A stretch of DNA of 64,000 nucleotides, taken from Belliella alkalica. GTDB lineage: Bacteria > Bacteroidota > Bacteroidia > Cytophagales > Cyclobacteriaceae. The DNA lies in NCBI RefSeq assembly GCF_022549785.1, contig NZ_JAKZGO010000001.1, positions 456,101 to 520,100 on the forward strand, in the 5' to 3' direction. The translations under genes were made by a program, and so were the position numbers. Numbering within the stretch: the first letter of the stretch is position 1; the number at the start of each line of letters is the position of its first letter. Below the pieces are notes generated by a model. It was not told where the DNA came from and searched no databases. It was given only the letters and a program-made list of their open reading frames with translations. This document shows positions 45,366 to 54,107 of the stretch, in pieces.

Positions 45366-45950
45366 ATGACAATGGTAGAAAGTTTAAAATCTTGGGACGA
45401 AAGCTTGTTTATATACCTGAATGGTTTTCATACTGACTTTTTAGATCCGATTGTTTTTCAACTAACCCAAACCATCCCTTGGATACCATTGTATTTATTT
45501 TTGACTTTTCTTGTTGTAAAAAAGTTTGGTAAGCAATCCTGGTGGGTTTTCATTAGTATAGGGCTTACTATCCTGATAGCGGACCAATTTACATCAGGCT
45601 TTATGAAACCTTTCTTCGAGCGTCTCAGGCCCTGTCATGACCCGAGGTGGGAAGGAATAGTCCATAATTTTGGTAAATGCGGTGGCTTGTATGGATTTGC
45701 ATCCTCGCATGCGTCCAATAGTTTTGGCATTGCCACCATAATGGCTCTAACCCTGACAGATCGTTTTCAGGCAGTAAAATGGCTTTTCCTTTGGGCAGCA
45801 TTATTTTCATATACAAGGATCTATCTTGGTGTACATTATCCAGCAGATGTTATTGTGGGAGCTTCCGTTGGGACTATAGGCGCATATTTATCATATCAGA
45901 TCGGACTGTTTTTGAATTCCAAAATATCTGCAAAAACAGTCCAAAGTTAA
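45366..45950 (+). CDS. PAP2-family membrane phosphatase
   Basis: This is an inner-membrane phosphatidic-acid-phosphatase-type (PAP2) lipid phosphatase. The three PAP2 motifs are present: K-x6-RP in MKPFFERLRP, the SSHASNS variant of PSGH, and TRIYLGVHYPADV (SR-x5-H-x3-D type, with T before R). About five hydrophobic helices are predicted. Substrates may be undecaprenyl pyrophosphate or phosphatidates. It lies in the operon after hemF. Confidence 0.9.
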   Translation: MTMVESLKSWDESLFIYLNGFHTDFLDPIVFQLTQTIPWIPLYLFLTFLVVKKFGKQSWWVFISIGLTILIADQFTSGFMKPFFERLRPCHDPRWEGIVHNFGKCGGLYGFASSHASNSFGIATIMALTLTDRFQAVKWLFLWAALFSYTRIYLGVHYPADVIVGASVGTIGAYLSYQIGLFLNSKISAKTVQS

Positions 45951-46068
45951 GTTTCACTACAGTTGACCAAGCTATAGAGTAATATTTTTAACTCACAAAT
46001 TCTCTTGTTATTGATCATCCTAAATTGCGGAAACACCCGTAAAATTATGATTTGATCTAAAACGTCAA

Positions 46069-46662
46069 TCAGGAGGAGTAACCTCTAATTATTCTCTGAA
46101 TGTACTTTCCGATCACGTCAAACTCCAAGTTCACTTCATTGCCGATTTGTAATTGATGGAAATTTGTGAATTCATAGGTATATGGAATAATTGCAACTGA
46201 AAAACTTCCGTTTTTTGAATTGAAACAAGTTAAGCTTGTTCCGTTTATTGTGATTGATCCTTTTTCGACAGTGACATTCCCAAGGTTTGGATCAAAGGAA
46301 AAATCAAAAATCCAAGAGCCATCCTGCTCAGAAATACCATCTACTCTACCTACTTGATCTACATGGCCTTGTACTATATGCCCGTCAAACCTTCCATTTG
46401 CAGGCATGCATCTTTCGATGTTTACCTTTTTACCTACTTCCCAATTTTTAAGACTCGTTTTTTTCAATGTCTCATCGATTGCTGTAACTTTGTAAACCTC
46501 TCCTTCTATTGCCACAACAGTGAGGCAAACCCCATTGTGAGCGACAGATTGGTCAATTTTCAATTCGTTTGTAATTGATGAATGAATAAAAAAATGAAAA
46601 TTAGTACCTTCTTTTTCTATTTTCTGTATAACCCCAAGGGTCTCAATGATTCCTGTAAACAT
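46069..46662 (-). CDS. ribE: Riboflavin synthase alpha subunit
   Basis: Riboflavin synthase dismutates two 6,7-dimethyl-8-ribityllumazine molecules into riboflavin. The diagnostic N-terminus MFTGIIE is at the ATG at 46662, and two lumazine-binding repeats follow: one with VAHNGVCLTVVAI and a second with SITINGTSLTCF. The 197-residue length fits. The protein ends with RGYSS. It is divergent from pcm. Confidence 0.97.
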   Translation of the reverse strand: MFTGIIETLGVIQKIEKEGTNFHFFIHSSITNELKIDQSVAHNGVCLTVVAIEGEVYKVTAIDETLKKTSLKNWEVGKKVNIERCMPANGRFDGHIVQGHVDQVGRVDGISEQDGSWIFDFSFDPNLGNVTVEKGSITINGTSLTCFNSKNGSFSVAIIPYTYEFTNFHQLQIGNEVNLEFDVIGKYIQRIIRGYSS

Positions 46663-46789
46663 TTTTTCTAATATTGTTCCTGAATAATTCAGATTATAAA
46701 CTTTCAAATGGAAATTGCTTCAAATTAAGCCATTTTAAACATTAACTTAGCAGTCTCAATTAAAGTTTCTAAAATATTCATTTATATCA

Positions 46790-47458
46790 ATGCTCAGACT
46801 TGAGGATACTTATAGACATAAGGGTCAAAGAAATGCCTTAGTAAAATTACTGGAAAAAAAAGGTATAAAAGACGGCAATGTATTGCAAGCAATTAATACG
46901 ATTCCCCGCCATTTTTTTTTCGACACTGCTTTGGATTCACATGCTTATGAGGACAAAGCATTCCCAATAGGCGAAGGTCAGACTATTTCACAACCCTATA
47001 CTGTCGCTTTTCAATCAGAATTGCTGGAAGTAAAGTCAGGTGACAAAATCTTGGAAATAGGAACAGGGTCAGGATATCAAGCAGCTATCCTCCATCTACT
47101 TGGAGCGGAAGTACACAGCATAGAGTATCAAAAGAAGCTATTTGACAAAACAAAAAAATTCCTTACCAAATTAGGCATTCCAATTAACTTCTATTACGGT
47201 GATGGTTCGCAAGGTATTCCTACAAAGGCTCCATTTGATAAAATCATTGTTACTGCAGGAGCTCCAGTGGTACCAAACTCCCTTCTCAAACAATTGAAAG
47301 TCGGGGGTATTTTGGTAATTCCTGTTGGAGATAGAAACACCCAAAAGATGATGAAGCTATTCAAAAAAACCGAAAGAAAGATTATCCAAGAAGAATTTGA
47401 CAATTTTGCTTTTGTTCCCCTACTAGGCGAGGAAGGTTGGAGAAGTCAGTCGCTTTAA
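46790..47458 (+). CDS. pcm: Protein-L-isoaspartate O-methyltransferase
   Basis: Pcm methylates L-isoaspartyl residues of damaged proteins with S-adenosylmethionine so that they can be repaired. The motif ILEIGTGSGYQAAIL (SAM binding) is clear, preceded by GQTISQPYTVAFQSELL, and followed by FYYGDGSQGIPTKAPFDKIIVTAG. The 222-residue length is normal. A 91-bp tandem repeat array starts immediately after the stop codon. Confidence 0.96.
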   Translation: MLRLEDTYRHKGQRNALVKLLEKKGIKDGNVLQAINTIPRHFFFDTALDSHAYEDKAFPIGEGQTISQPYTVAFQSELLEVKSGDKILEIGTGSGYQAAILHLLGAEVHSIEYQKKLFDKTKKFLTKLGIPINFYYGDGSQGIPTKAPFDKIIVTAGAPVVPNSLLKQLKVGGILVIPVGDRNTQKMMKLFKKTERKIIQEEFDNFAFVPLLGEEGWRSQSL

Positions 47459-47463
47459 TGACA

Positions 47464-47742
47464 AGATTGGAAGATTGGAAGGTTGGTTTGAAAGTTGCAA
47501 AGTTGGAAGGTTTGAAAGTTGGGGGATAGTTGATTGAGTTGTTGGAGGATTAGAAGATTGGAAGATTGGAAGGTTGGTTTGAAAGTTGCAAAGTTGAAAG
47601 GTTTGAAAGTTGGGGGATAGATGATTGAGTTGTTGGAGGATTAGAAGATTAGTATTTTGGAAGATTGGAAAATTGGTTTGAAAGTTGCAAAGTTGGAAGG
47701 TTTGAAAGATGGGGGTAGTTGATTGAGTTGTAGGAAGATTGA
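47464..47742. repeat. Three-copy tandem repeat (91-bp unit) downstream of pcm
   Basis: A unit beginning AGATTGGAAGATTGGAAGG is repeated from 47464, 47555 and about 47654. The first period is 91 bp and the second 99 bp because of an 8-bp insertion (AGTATTTT region). Within each unit GTTTGAAAGTTGCAAAGTTG and TTGATTGAGTTG are nearly identical; the unit is itself built of short TTGG/GAAG motifs. The strand asymmetry (purine/G-rich plus strand) is strong. No coding content is believable. Confidence 0.9.
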
Positions 47743-47836
47743 ATGCCAATATTTTAATAGTCACAAAAATCAGAATTTAACCAAACAATATTTCGATATT
47801 GACGTTAAATAATTTCTGTATAGATAATTTATTCTG

Positions 47837-47844
47837 TATTTTTG
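47837..47844 (+). promoter_or_regulatory. Candidate -7 box for the thioesterase gene
   Basis: TATTTTTG matches TAnnTTTG exactly, 16 bases upstream of the ATG at 47861. A -33 element is not clear. Confidence 0.4.
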
Positions 47845-47860
47845 TCTAAAATTTAATATA

Positions 47861-48397
47861 ATGACTAAGAAGAGATTTGCAAAGCAATCAGAAGTGATAA
47901 TGACCGAAATGGTCTTACCAAATGATACCAATACTTTGAACAACCTCATGGGAGGGAAATTGATGCACTGGATGGATGTGGTAGCAGCCATAGCAGCTCA
48001 AAAGCACTCTACAAGAATCGTAGTAACTGCTTCTGCTGATAGCATTTCTTTCAAACACCCTATTGCTTTGGGAAATGTAGTAACCCTCAAAGCAAAAGTT
48101 ACGAGAGCTTTCAATTCTTCTATGGAAGTATTTATTGAAGTTTTCGCTGAAGACATTCCAGCAAGTAAAAAAATCACAACCCATAGAGCATTTTTCACAT
48201 TTGTAGCTGTGGATCAAGGAGGAAGACCTATAGAAGTTCCAGAAGTAGAACCCGAGACGGAAGAAGAAATAGAGCTTTATGAAGGCGCATTGCGAAGGAG
48301 ACAACTTAGGTTAGTTTTGGCAAAAAGAATGGATCCAAAGGATGCTATTGAACTGAAATCAATCTTTAACTTGGACGATAAAAAGGAAGAAATCTAA
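47861..48397 (+). CDS. Acyl-CoA thioesterase (hotdog)
   Basis: This is a cytoplasmic hotdog-fold acyl-CoA hydrolase of 178 residues. The motif LPNDTNTLNNLMGGKLMHWMD, followed by TASADSISFKHPIALGN, is typical of the BFIT/ACOT class, with the catalytic Asn and Asp in the first helix. A C-terminal extension with an acidic stretch (VEPETEEEIE) and a basic helix (ALRRRQLRLVLAKR) goes beyond the basic domain. A terminator follows at 48509. Confidence 0.92.
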   Translation: MTKKRFAKQSEVIMTEMVLPNDTNTLNNLMGGKLMHWMDVVAAIAAQKHSTRIVVTASADSISFKHPIALGNVVTLKAKVTRAFNSSMEVFIEVFAEDIPASKKITTHRAFFTFVAVDQGGRPIEVPEVEPETEEEIELYEGALRRRQLRLVLAKRMDPKDAIELKSIFNLDDKKEEI

Positions 48398-48508
48398 TAT
48401 TTAAATTGATTTTTGGTACATCTGTCACGCAGAGAAAACGAAGTCGCAAAGGATGGTGTCAGAATCGGTGGACAAACACTTCGTGGGGTATCTTGACAAT
48501 ATCCCAAT

Positions 48509-48541
48509 AAAGGTGAAGGGATAGACTCTTCACCTTTTTTT
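48509..48541 (+). terminator. Terminator of the thioesterase gene
   Basis: AAAGGTGAAG (48509-48518) pairs with CTTCACCTTT (48528-48537) and is followed by more T, a typical intrinsic terminator. Confidence 0.85.
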
Positions 48542-48690
48542 CTAGGAATTTTACTAATTTAATTTGGTTTCTTCTTGAAATATTTAAGACTGAGAACTTC
48601 TTCAAATACTCTTAGAAGTTAAGCTAGCTTTTTTGTTTCAATCCACTGGAATTGTTTGTTTGCTTGAGATTTTTTAGTCAATTTAGCCTT

Positions 48691-49227
48691 ATGGAAAGCA
48701 TGAATTTACATCATTTAGGAATGTTTTTGGATTCGGACATTGTAATTGTCCAAGATGAAATCCCTGCGCTTTTGGAGAAAAATTATAACATAGATTTGGT
48801 ATCTGATGCAGAAGCAATCAGCGAAGAAGTCAGTGAAGAGGAACATGACCTTATTTATGAAGGAAATTTCGAAAAAGGTATCTTAATAGTCTATGAAGGA
48901 AGTCATCTGGAAGCTGATTTGAGAGAATTTCTATTCAAAATCCTTGGAGCTGTAAACTGTTCTCTCAAAGACATAGCTTTGAGTTCTTCAGAATCAGTTG
49001 AAGAAGTTTCACTTGCCAAAATTGATGAATTGAATGCCAATAAAATATTGATTTTTGGAAAATTGAACCATAGTTTGTTTCAATTCAAACAAAGGGATTA
49101 TGAAATAAAAAATGAAAATGGTGTAGAGTATCTTTATTCTGATGACTTAAGGTCAATTTTCTCAGATGTAGCACTCAAAAAATCGCTTTGGAACATGCTT
49201 CAAATTTTATTTGGTATCAAAAAATAA
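48691..49227 (+). CDS. Uncharacterised protein, possible DNA polymerase III psi (HolD)-like
   Basis: This is a 178-residue cytoplasmic protein with no named family recognised with certainty. The outline resembles the psi subunit of DNA polymerase III: an N-terminal LHHLGMFL segment, strands ILIVYEG and ILIFG flanking a helix with LREFLFKILGAV, and an ending DDLRSIF...LKKSLWNMLQ like the SPALTDL...ALWQQI end of HolD. The start may be 48691 or 48700; upstream of these only a TTG (48652) extends the frame. It stands alone after a terminator. Confidence 0.4.
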   Translation: MESMNLHHLGMFLDSDIVIVQDEIPALLEKNYNIDLVSDAEAISEEVSEEEHDLIYEGNFEKGILIVYEGSHLEADLREFLFKILGAVNCSLKDIALSSSESVEEVSLAKIDELNANKILIFGKLNHSLFQFKQRDYEIKNENGVEYLYSDDLRSIFSDVALKKSLWNMLQILFGIKK

Positions 49228-49230
49228 TTT

Positions 49231-49371
49231 GATTATCCGCAATGATACTAGAAGGTTAATTTCCACATGAAAATATGCGGATAATCGTTATAGGTTATTT
49301 GTTGATTAGTTATCAGTGTACAAATTGATTTAAGAAGTATGATTTTGTTTGGCAACTGGTAAATAAACGGA
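49231..49371 (+). repeat. Dispersed ~141-nt repeat element, copy A
   Basis: The element starts with an 11-bp inverted repeat, GATTATCCGCA (49231-49241) and TGCGGATAATC (49276-49286), then continues to ACGGA at 49371. From 49276 on, 71 of 96 positions match, without gaps, the minus strand at 61906-62001. It lies in a gene-free gap between two plus-strand genes. Confidence 0.8.
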
Positions 49372-49398
49372 TTAAAAAAAATAAATACAACTATCATA

Positions 49399-49722
49399 AT
49401 GGCAACTATAGAACAAAAGGAAAAGTGGTTAAAGAGGTTTAGAAAGATAAGTATACTGGAAGGAATATCATTTCTATTGTTGCTATTTATCGCTATGCCG
49501 TTAAAATACATGTTAGATATGCCAATGGCAGTCAAAATAGTCGGTTGGATACATGGAGCATTGTTTGTTGTTTATATTTACATAATTTTTCCGACAGCCA
49601 AGAAGCTAGACTGGAGCTTTGGGAAAACATTCTTTGGCTTGGTTGCCTCAGTTTTACCGTTTGGCCCTTTTATATTTGATAGGAACCTTAAGAAAAAAGA
49701 GAAGGAAATGATTGACTCCTAA
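49399..49722 (+). CDS. DUF3817 domain-containing membrane protein
   Basis: This is a 107-residue membrane protein of the DUF3817 (YdzA-like) family with three hydrophobic helices and the diagnostic ILEGISFLLLLFIAMPLKY and VGWIHGALFVVYI segments. The His in the second helix and the Glu in the first are family-conserved. The role is unknown. It is 9 bp upstream of a kinase-like gene and probably cotranscribed with it. Confidence 0.9.
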   Translation: MATIEQKEKWLKRFRKISILEGISFLLLLFIAMPLKYMLDMPMAVKIVGWIHGALFVVYIYIIFPTAKKLDWSFGKTFFGLVASVLPFGPFIFDRNLKKKEKEMIDS

Positions 49723-49731
49723 ATTCTATTT

Positions 49732-50754
49732 ATGGCCTTAATCAGCAAAAAGAAAATCGTCTATCCCATAAGTTCAGGTTTGAGGAAATACTTATTCAAA
49801 TATGGACGTGTAGTTGATTTCCCAATTCATTACAAAGACCTTTTAAGGTATAATACTTCTATCCCTTTGTATGACTACAAAGGAAATGATACTTTATGGG
49901 AAACTGTTTTTTACAGCGAATCTGACAGAGAAGATATTCATTACAACATTAAGAAGATATATGCCCTGCTAAAGGCTGAGGGTGACATATCTGTTATGAA
50001 GCACCTTTATGTCGATCGCATAGATTTATGTAGCTATGGTAATACCCAGCCTTTTCGAGTAAGAATAGTCAACAGGATCAATGATAACTTTGATTATTTT
50101 TATGTCAAAAATGCTGATGCTTCGAGGGTTTATGGCTTGGAATTAGAACATTTGCTTTCTCCCAATAGGATAAGTTATTTGGTTCATGAAAACACATTAA
50201 TCGAAGAGCACATTGCTGGCATCCCTGGGGAAATGTTTATGAAGTTACACATCCATGACCAATTATTGAACCCAATCAGGTTGGCAAAGGAGTTTGTGAA
50301 ATTCAATGAAAGATGCTTTGTCAGACTATTGGGAGATATGCATTCTTCAAATTTTGTAATTGATGTGACACCAGATTTCGAGGAAACTCATTATAGAATC
50401 AGGGCAATCGATTTTGATCAGCAATCTTACGAAGGGAAAAAATCTATCTACCTACCTCAGTATTTCAAGCAAAATAATGCCTTAATTCAATTAGGTTTAA
50501 ATCATATCACTTCCGAGTCTATGGTTCAATACCAAAGAGAAGAAAGGGCCTTGATAGCAAATAGATTAAAATCATCATACAAAGAGATTGAAGATATAAT
50601 CAAAAGTATGGAACACGACACGATTTCTACCAAAGAAAATATTGATTCTCTTAAAGCAGATTTAGCAAAACACTACAAGAACGATAGATTCCTTTCATGT
50701 AAAAATATGGGGGCAATTTTGAGAGAAAGCTTAGAGCAGGTTCTCAAAAAATAG
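49732..50754 (+). CDS. Protein-kinase-like-fold protein, unknown function
   Basis: This is a 340-residue cytoplasmic protein whose centre has the catalytic pattern of the protein-kinase-like superfamily: LLGDMHSSNFVID (GD-x-H-x2-N, the catalytic Asp/His and Mg-binding Asn) followed by IRAIDFDQQSY (DFD in place of DFG). A beta-rich N-lobe precedes it, including RVRIVNRINDNFDYFYVKNA, where the Lys may bind ATP, and IEEHIAGIPGE in the hinge. This pattern resembles bacterial sugar/aminoglycoside kinases or lipopolysaccharide kinases. The substrate is unknown. Confidence 0.65.
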   Translation: MALISKKKIVYPISSGLRKYLFKYGRVVDFPIHYKDLLRYNTSIPLYDYKGNDTLWETVFYSESDREDIHYNIKKIYALLKAEGDISVMKHLYVDRIDLCSYGNTQPFRVRIVNRINDNFDYFYVKNADASRVYGLELEHLLSPNRISYLVHENTLIEEHIAGIPGEMFMKLHIHDQLLNPIRLAKEFVKFNERCFVRLLGDMHSSNFVIDVTPDFEETHYRIRAIDFDQQSYEGKKSIYLPQYFKQNNALIQLGLNHITSESMVQYQREERALIANRLKSSYKEIEDIIKSMEHDTISTKENIDSLKADLAKHYKNDRFLSCKNMGAILRESLEQVLKK

Positions 50755-50764
50755 GGATTCTACC

Positions 50765-50803
50765 AAAAAAGAGGTTGAAACTTGATGTTTCAACCTCTTT
50801 TTT
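50765..50803. terminator. 17-bp bidirectional terminator
   Basis: AAAAAAGAGGTTGAAAC (50765-50781) and its perfect complement (50787-50803) with a 5-base loop lie between converging kinase-like and LRR genes, with A/T runs at both ends. Confidence 0.92.
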
Positions 50804-50824
50804 GATAACCATATCTCCACTTTA

Positions 50825-53281
50825 TCAATAATATCTGACTTCACAGTCAGGGTTTAGTTTTTTGAAGTTATCCACTCCCCTTTTGTTTATTCTGGTATTG
50901 AAGCAGCTTAACTTTTTTAGATTCAATCCCTGAACCGGCTTTAATGATTTCACATTTGTACTTGCAATGTCTAAATCATCAAGTTCTATTAAAGAGTTTA
51001 AGCCTCTTAGATTTTTCACATTGGTACCAGATAGGTTTAATGATTTCAATTGAGTATGTACCCCCAGAGGCCTTAGATCATCAATACCTGTATTTGAAAG
51101 GTCGAGTCTTTGTAAATTTCTCAACTGAGACAATACTCCTAAATCAGATATTGGAGACTGGCTAATCTTAAGTTCCTCTAGCTGAAGTAAACTTCCAATA
51201 TCGATAAAATCCATAGCTGGCACATCAAATATGCTTAGCTCTCTTAAGTTAATGAAGACTTCGAGGTTTCTAAAATTTGAAATTGACTCCCTTTCGATTA
51301 CCAAACTAGGTTTGGTAGTCCAAGCGTGAAGCTCTTCATTTGTTGGCTCTTCAGAAGTGTTGTTGAATTGTTTTTTGAAAATTGATTTCCAAGTGTCATC
51401 AAGCTGATCCCACCATCCAAGCAAATCACCTGATCTATATATAATATTTAAATTTGGATTCGCATATACCGCTGCAACTACTTCCTCTACTGGGATTTGA
51501 GCATTTTCTACATTTAGATATTTTAAAGTATTCGATTCCAACAATGGCGATATACTTGTAATTGGATTATTTCTAAAATCCAAAATTTCAATATTTGGTA
51601 AGTTTGAAAGTGGTTGTAATGTACTTACACTAGCATTTCTTGCTGTGATTTTTGTTAGTGTTTTGATATCAGCTAAAGGAGAAAGATCTACTACTTTAGT
51701 ATTATCAAAATACAAATAATTGATTTTTTTGAATTTAAGAACTGGCCCAAGGTTCACTATCTCGCTATCAGACAAATCTAAAGAGTCAGTACTGATCAAT
51801 GTCGATAAGTCTTCGACAGAAGGCTCAGCACGTGCTAAATTTTTGTTTATACCCACAAATACATCCCTCCAAGGTTGAGTTAAACCTTCCCACCAAGTCT
51901 GTAAATTTTCTACATGATGAATTAGTAGAATAGACCTATTTCTTCTAGTAAATTCATCTGCTTCCCATTCTTGAATTCTTGTTCTATCAGCATAGATTTT
52001 TTTCAAAGTAGAAATTCTATCTAATGGATTCAAGTCTGAAACTTCAGTTTGGTTAATATTAATAACCTTAATATTTGGTAATGATTTCAAAGGCGACAAA
52101 TCAACTATGTTTGTCTCATTTAAATTAATACTTTCGAGACTAACTAGATTTGAGAGCAGCTCAAAGTTTATCAAATAATTTGAACTGATATCCAAACTCA
52201 CTAAGTTTTCCAATTCCTGTATATTCTCGAGATTATTGAATCCACTTTCTCTCAACTCAAGAGACCTAAGAGCTTCAAAAGAATTCAAAATGCCGAAACT
52301 CATAATAGGAGTCTTCTCTGCTTTCAGAGTAGCTAAGAGTTTTAAATTTCCCAGTTCGCTGATATCATTGATTTGCGTTCCAGATATATCCAAATAAACC
52401 AATCTATCAGAATATTTGATAAACTGAATATCTTCGGTTGGAGTATTTGCAATATTGAGATGTGACAAAAAAGTAACATTGCTGATTGGATTCAGTTCCT
52501 TAATATTAGTATTGCTAATGTCAATAAATTTAAGGTCTCTCAATGCTTGTATAGGCTCCAAATCAAGTACAAAAGTATTACCTGATAAATTAATAGAATC
52601 AATTTGACTTATTTTATACAAATGATCTATTGTAATAGAGTCTTGTTCGGTGAGTCCGATTTTTGTTTTAAAATAATCTGTCCAAGTATAAGAAAGTGTC
52701 GTCCACCACTCATGCAATTCCTCATCTCTATTCAACTTGGTGGTATAAATACTTGCTATTTTTAATTCATTCGTTTTTTTATCTACATTGACTTCTACGA
52801 ACCTCTCCTTCGTATTGGATATTTTCTCATGATTCAAGCCTGTAGCAGTCAATGTCCTATCTAGAGTCACAATAAATGATAACTCTTCATTATCCCTCAA
52901 AAAAGGCTTTACCTCTCTTACTTTAAATTTGAAATCAGCATCTTTGAAAAAAAATTCAATATCCTTCAAGTAAGCTGTTACGTCTTTGTTTGTAATTACT
53001 TTTCTATCAAGTAACAAATCATCTTCTACCTGAACTTTGTCGTCCCTGAAAATTTTCTTATAGCTTTCTCTAATAATAACATCTTTATCACGGGCAGGTG
53101 TATCTTTACTACCAACAGTGTTAAAATAGTATTCCAAAAATCTTACTTGATCTTCGGCTTTTTGCCCAAGATCTTTGATCTCTTGTTTGGAATAATCACC
53201 CAGAGCTTGCTGTCCAAAAACACCAGAGGTATTGACAAATGCTACTGTAAAAAGAAGATATTTAATGCTATTTTTGATCAT
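50825..53281 (-). CDS. Exported leucine-rich-repeat protein with three WW-x-x-L modules
   Basis: This is an 818-residue exported protein (ATG at 53281; signal peptide to VFGQ). Residues 45-185 form an N-terminal domain related to those of neighbouring gene products (LEYYFNTVGSKDT). The rest is LRR of the 22-residue type (LDIS-x-T/N-x-I-x-D-L-x-P-L). Three times, at about 192-204, 463-475 and 623-635, the LRR array is interrupted by a module WWxxLxxxWxxxF with identical spacing. LRRs bind proteins or ligands. The gene overlaps the upstream gene by 14 bp and ends a four-gene operon. No function is known. Confidence 0.8.
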   Translation of the reverse strand: MIKNSIKYLLFTVAFVNTSGVFGQQALGDYSKQEIKDLGQKAEDQVRFLEYYFNTVGSKDTPARDKDVIIRESYKKIFRDDKVQVEDDLLLDRKVITNKDVTAYLKDIEFFFKDADFKFKVREVKPFLRDNEELSFIVTLDRTLTATGLNHEKISNTKERFVEVNVDKKTNELKIASIYTTKLNRDEELHEWWTTLSYTWTDYFKTKIGLTEQDSITIDHLYKISQIDSINLSGNTFVLDLEPIQALRDLKFIDISNTNIKELNPISNVTFLSHLNIANTPTEDIQFIKYSDRLVYLDISGTQINDISELGNLKLLATLKAEKTPIMSFGILNSFEALRSLELRESGFNNLENIQELENLVSLDISSNYLINFELLSNLVSLESINLNETNIVDLSPLKSLPNIKVININQTEVSDLNPLDRISTLKKIYADRTRIQEWEADEFTRRNRSILLIHHVENLQTWWEGLTQPWRDVFVGINKNLARAEPSVEDLSTLISTDSLDLSDSEIVNLGPVLKFKKINYLYFDNTKVVDLSPLADIKTLTKITARNASVSTLQPLSNLPNIEILDFRNNPITSISPLLESNTLKYLNVENAQIPVEEVVAAVYANPNLNIIYRSGDLLGWWDQLDDTWKSIFKKQFNNTSEEPTNEELHAWTTKPSLVIERESISNFRNLEVFINLRELSIFDVPAMDFIDIGSLLQLEELKISQSPISDLGVLSQLRNLQRLDLSNTGIDDLRPLGVHTQLKSLNLSGTNVKNLRGLNSLIELDDLDIASTNVKSLKPVQGLNLKKLSCFNTRINKRGVDNFKKLNPDCEVRYY

Positions 53282-54107
53282 ATATGTATTTCTGAACAAC
53301 GTCTTTATCTCCAGCGTCAAGTTTTACTAAATTACTTATCAACCATCCTGTGTTGAACCCAGGTCTGTTGAATTGATTAAGTTCGAAGTACCAATTGTTA
53401 ATTTGGAAAAAATGAAACTTCACATCAGAGATGTTGTCAAATTTCAAATTTCCATTCTTCATTTCATACAAAAATATCGTCAGATAATCTGGTTGATATT
53501 CTTTTGGCGTGTATGATTCAGGTTTATCATTTTCCTGAAAAGCTTTACGCAAATTCATAAATCCAATTTCATGACTCAAAGGATGTAGAAATCCTTTGGC
53601 ATCACCTTCGGGTTTATTAAATAAGTTTTTGAATGGTTTAAAATTAATTTTTTCAACAACCCATTCGTATCCCAAACCCTCTGGCTGTAATTTCATAAAT
53701 AATGTAACTTCCTCTTTTTTTCCTTTGAAAATAAAGGTAGTCTGAACTTCTGCAAACCACTCTCCTCTATGAAAACTTAAATACTGTGGGAGATTTTCGG
53801 AAAGAACTTCTTTGAGAAATTCTGATTTCAAAGAATTTTGGATACTAGAAGTTTCATTGTCAAAAAGAACGCTGATAAATTTACCTCGTAGTTCTCTGTC
53901 TCTATATTCTGAGTCAGTGTCATAGTATCTTTTTTTGCCATCAGCACTTTCCTCGCCATTGAACCTTCTAAAAAATTGATTTACTTGTTTTGTTGAAGCA
54001 GCAAACCTTCCATCATCCTGTGGCGAACCGGGGCTGTATAAACCCTGCCCCGGTGCCAACTGAATGGATGTTATTATTAATAATACAAGTATTGTTAATT
54101 TTCTCAT
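53268..54107 (-). CDS. Exported protein in LRR operon, unknown function
   Basis: This is a 279-residue exported protein with a signal peptide (ending about APGQ). It has a folded domain that starts with STKQVNQFFRRFNGEE and beta-rich segments such as WFAEVQTTFIFKGKKEEVTLFM, which resemble, distantly, the domains of the operon's other members. The C-terminal half contains GFLHPLSHEIGFMNLRKAF and VKFHFFQINNWYFELNQF. Its start overlaps the upstream gene's stop in ATGA style, and its end overlaps the LRR gene. No recognised family. Confidence 0.6.
   Translation of the reverse strand: MRKLTILVLLIITSIQLAPGQGLYSPGSPQDDGRFAASTKQVNQFFRRFNGEESADGKKRYYDTDSEYRDRELRGKFISVLFDNETSSIQNSLKSEFLKEVLSENLPQYLSFHRGEWFAEVQTTFIFKGKKEEVTLFMKLQPEGLGYEWVVEKINFKPFKNLFNKPEGDAKGFLHPLSHEIGFMNLRKAFQENDKPESYTPKEYQPDYLTIFLYEMKNGNLKFDNISDVKFHFFQINNWYFELNQFNRPGFNTGWLISNLVKLDAGDKDVVQKYIYDQK

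Noticed and set aside
47464-47742. CRISPR array
   Set aside because: Units are long, contiguous and without unique spacers, and no cas genes are near.
47423-47764. 113-codon minus-strand ORF over the tandem repeats (Asn/Gln/Phe/Thr rich)
   Set aside because: It exists only because the repeat lacks stops in this frame. Composition is repetitive and it overlaps the pcm 3' end.
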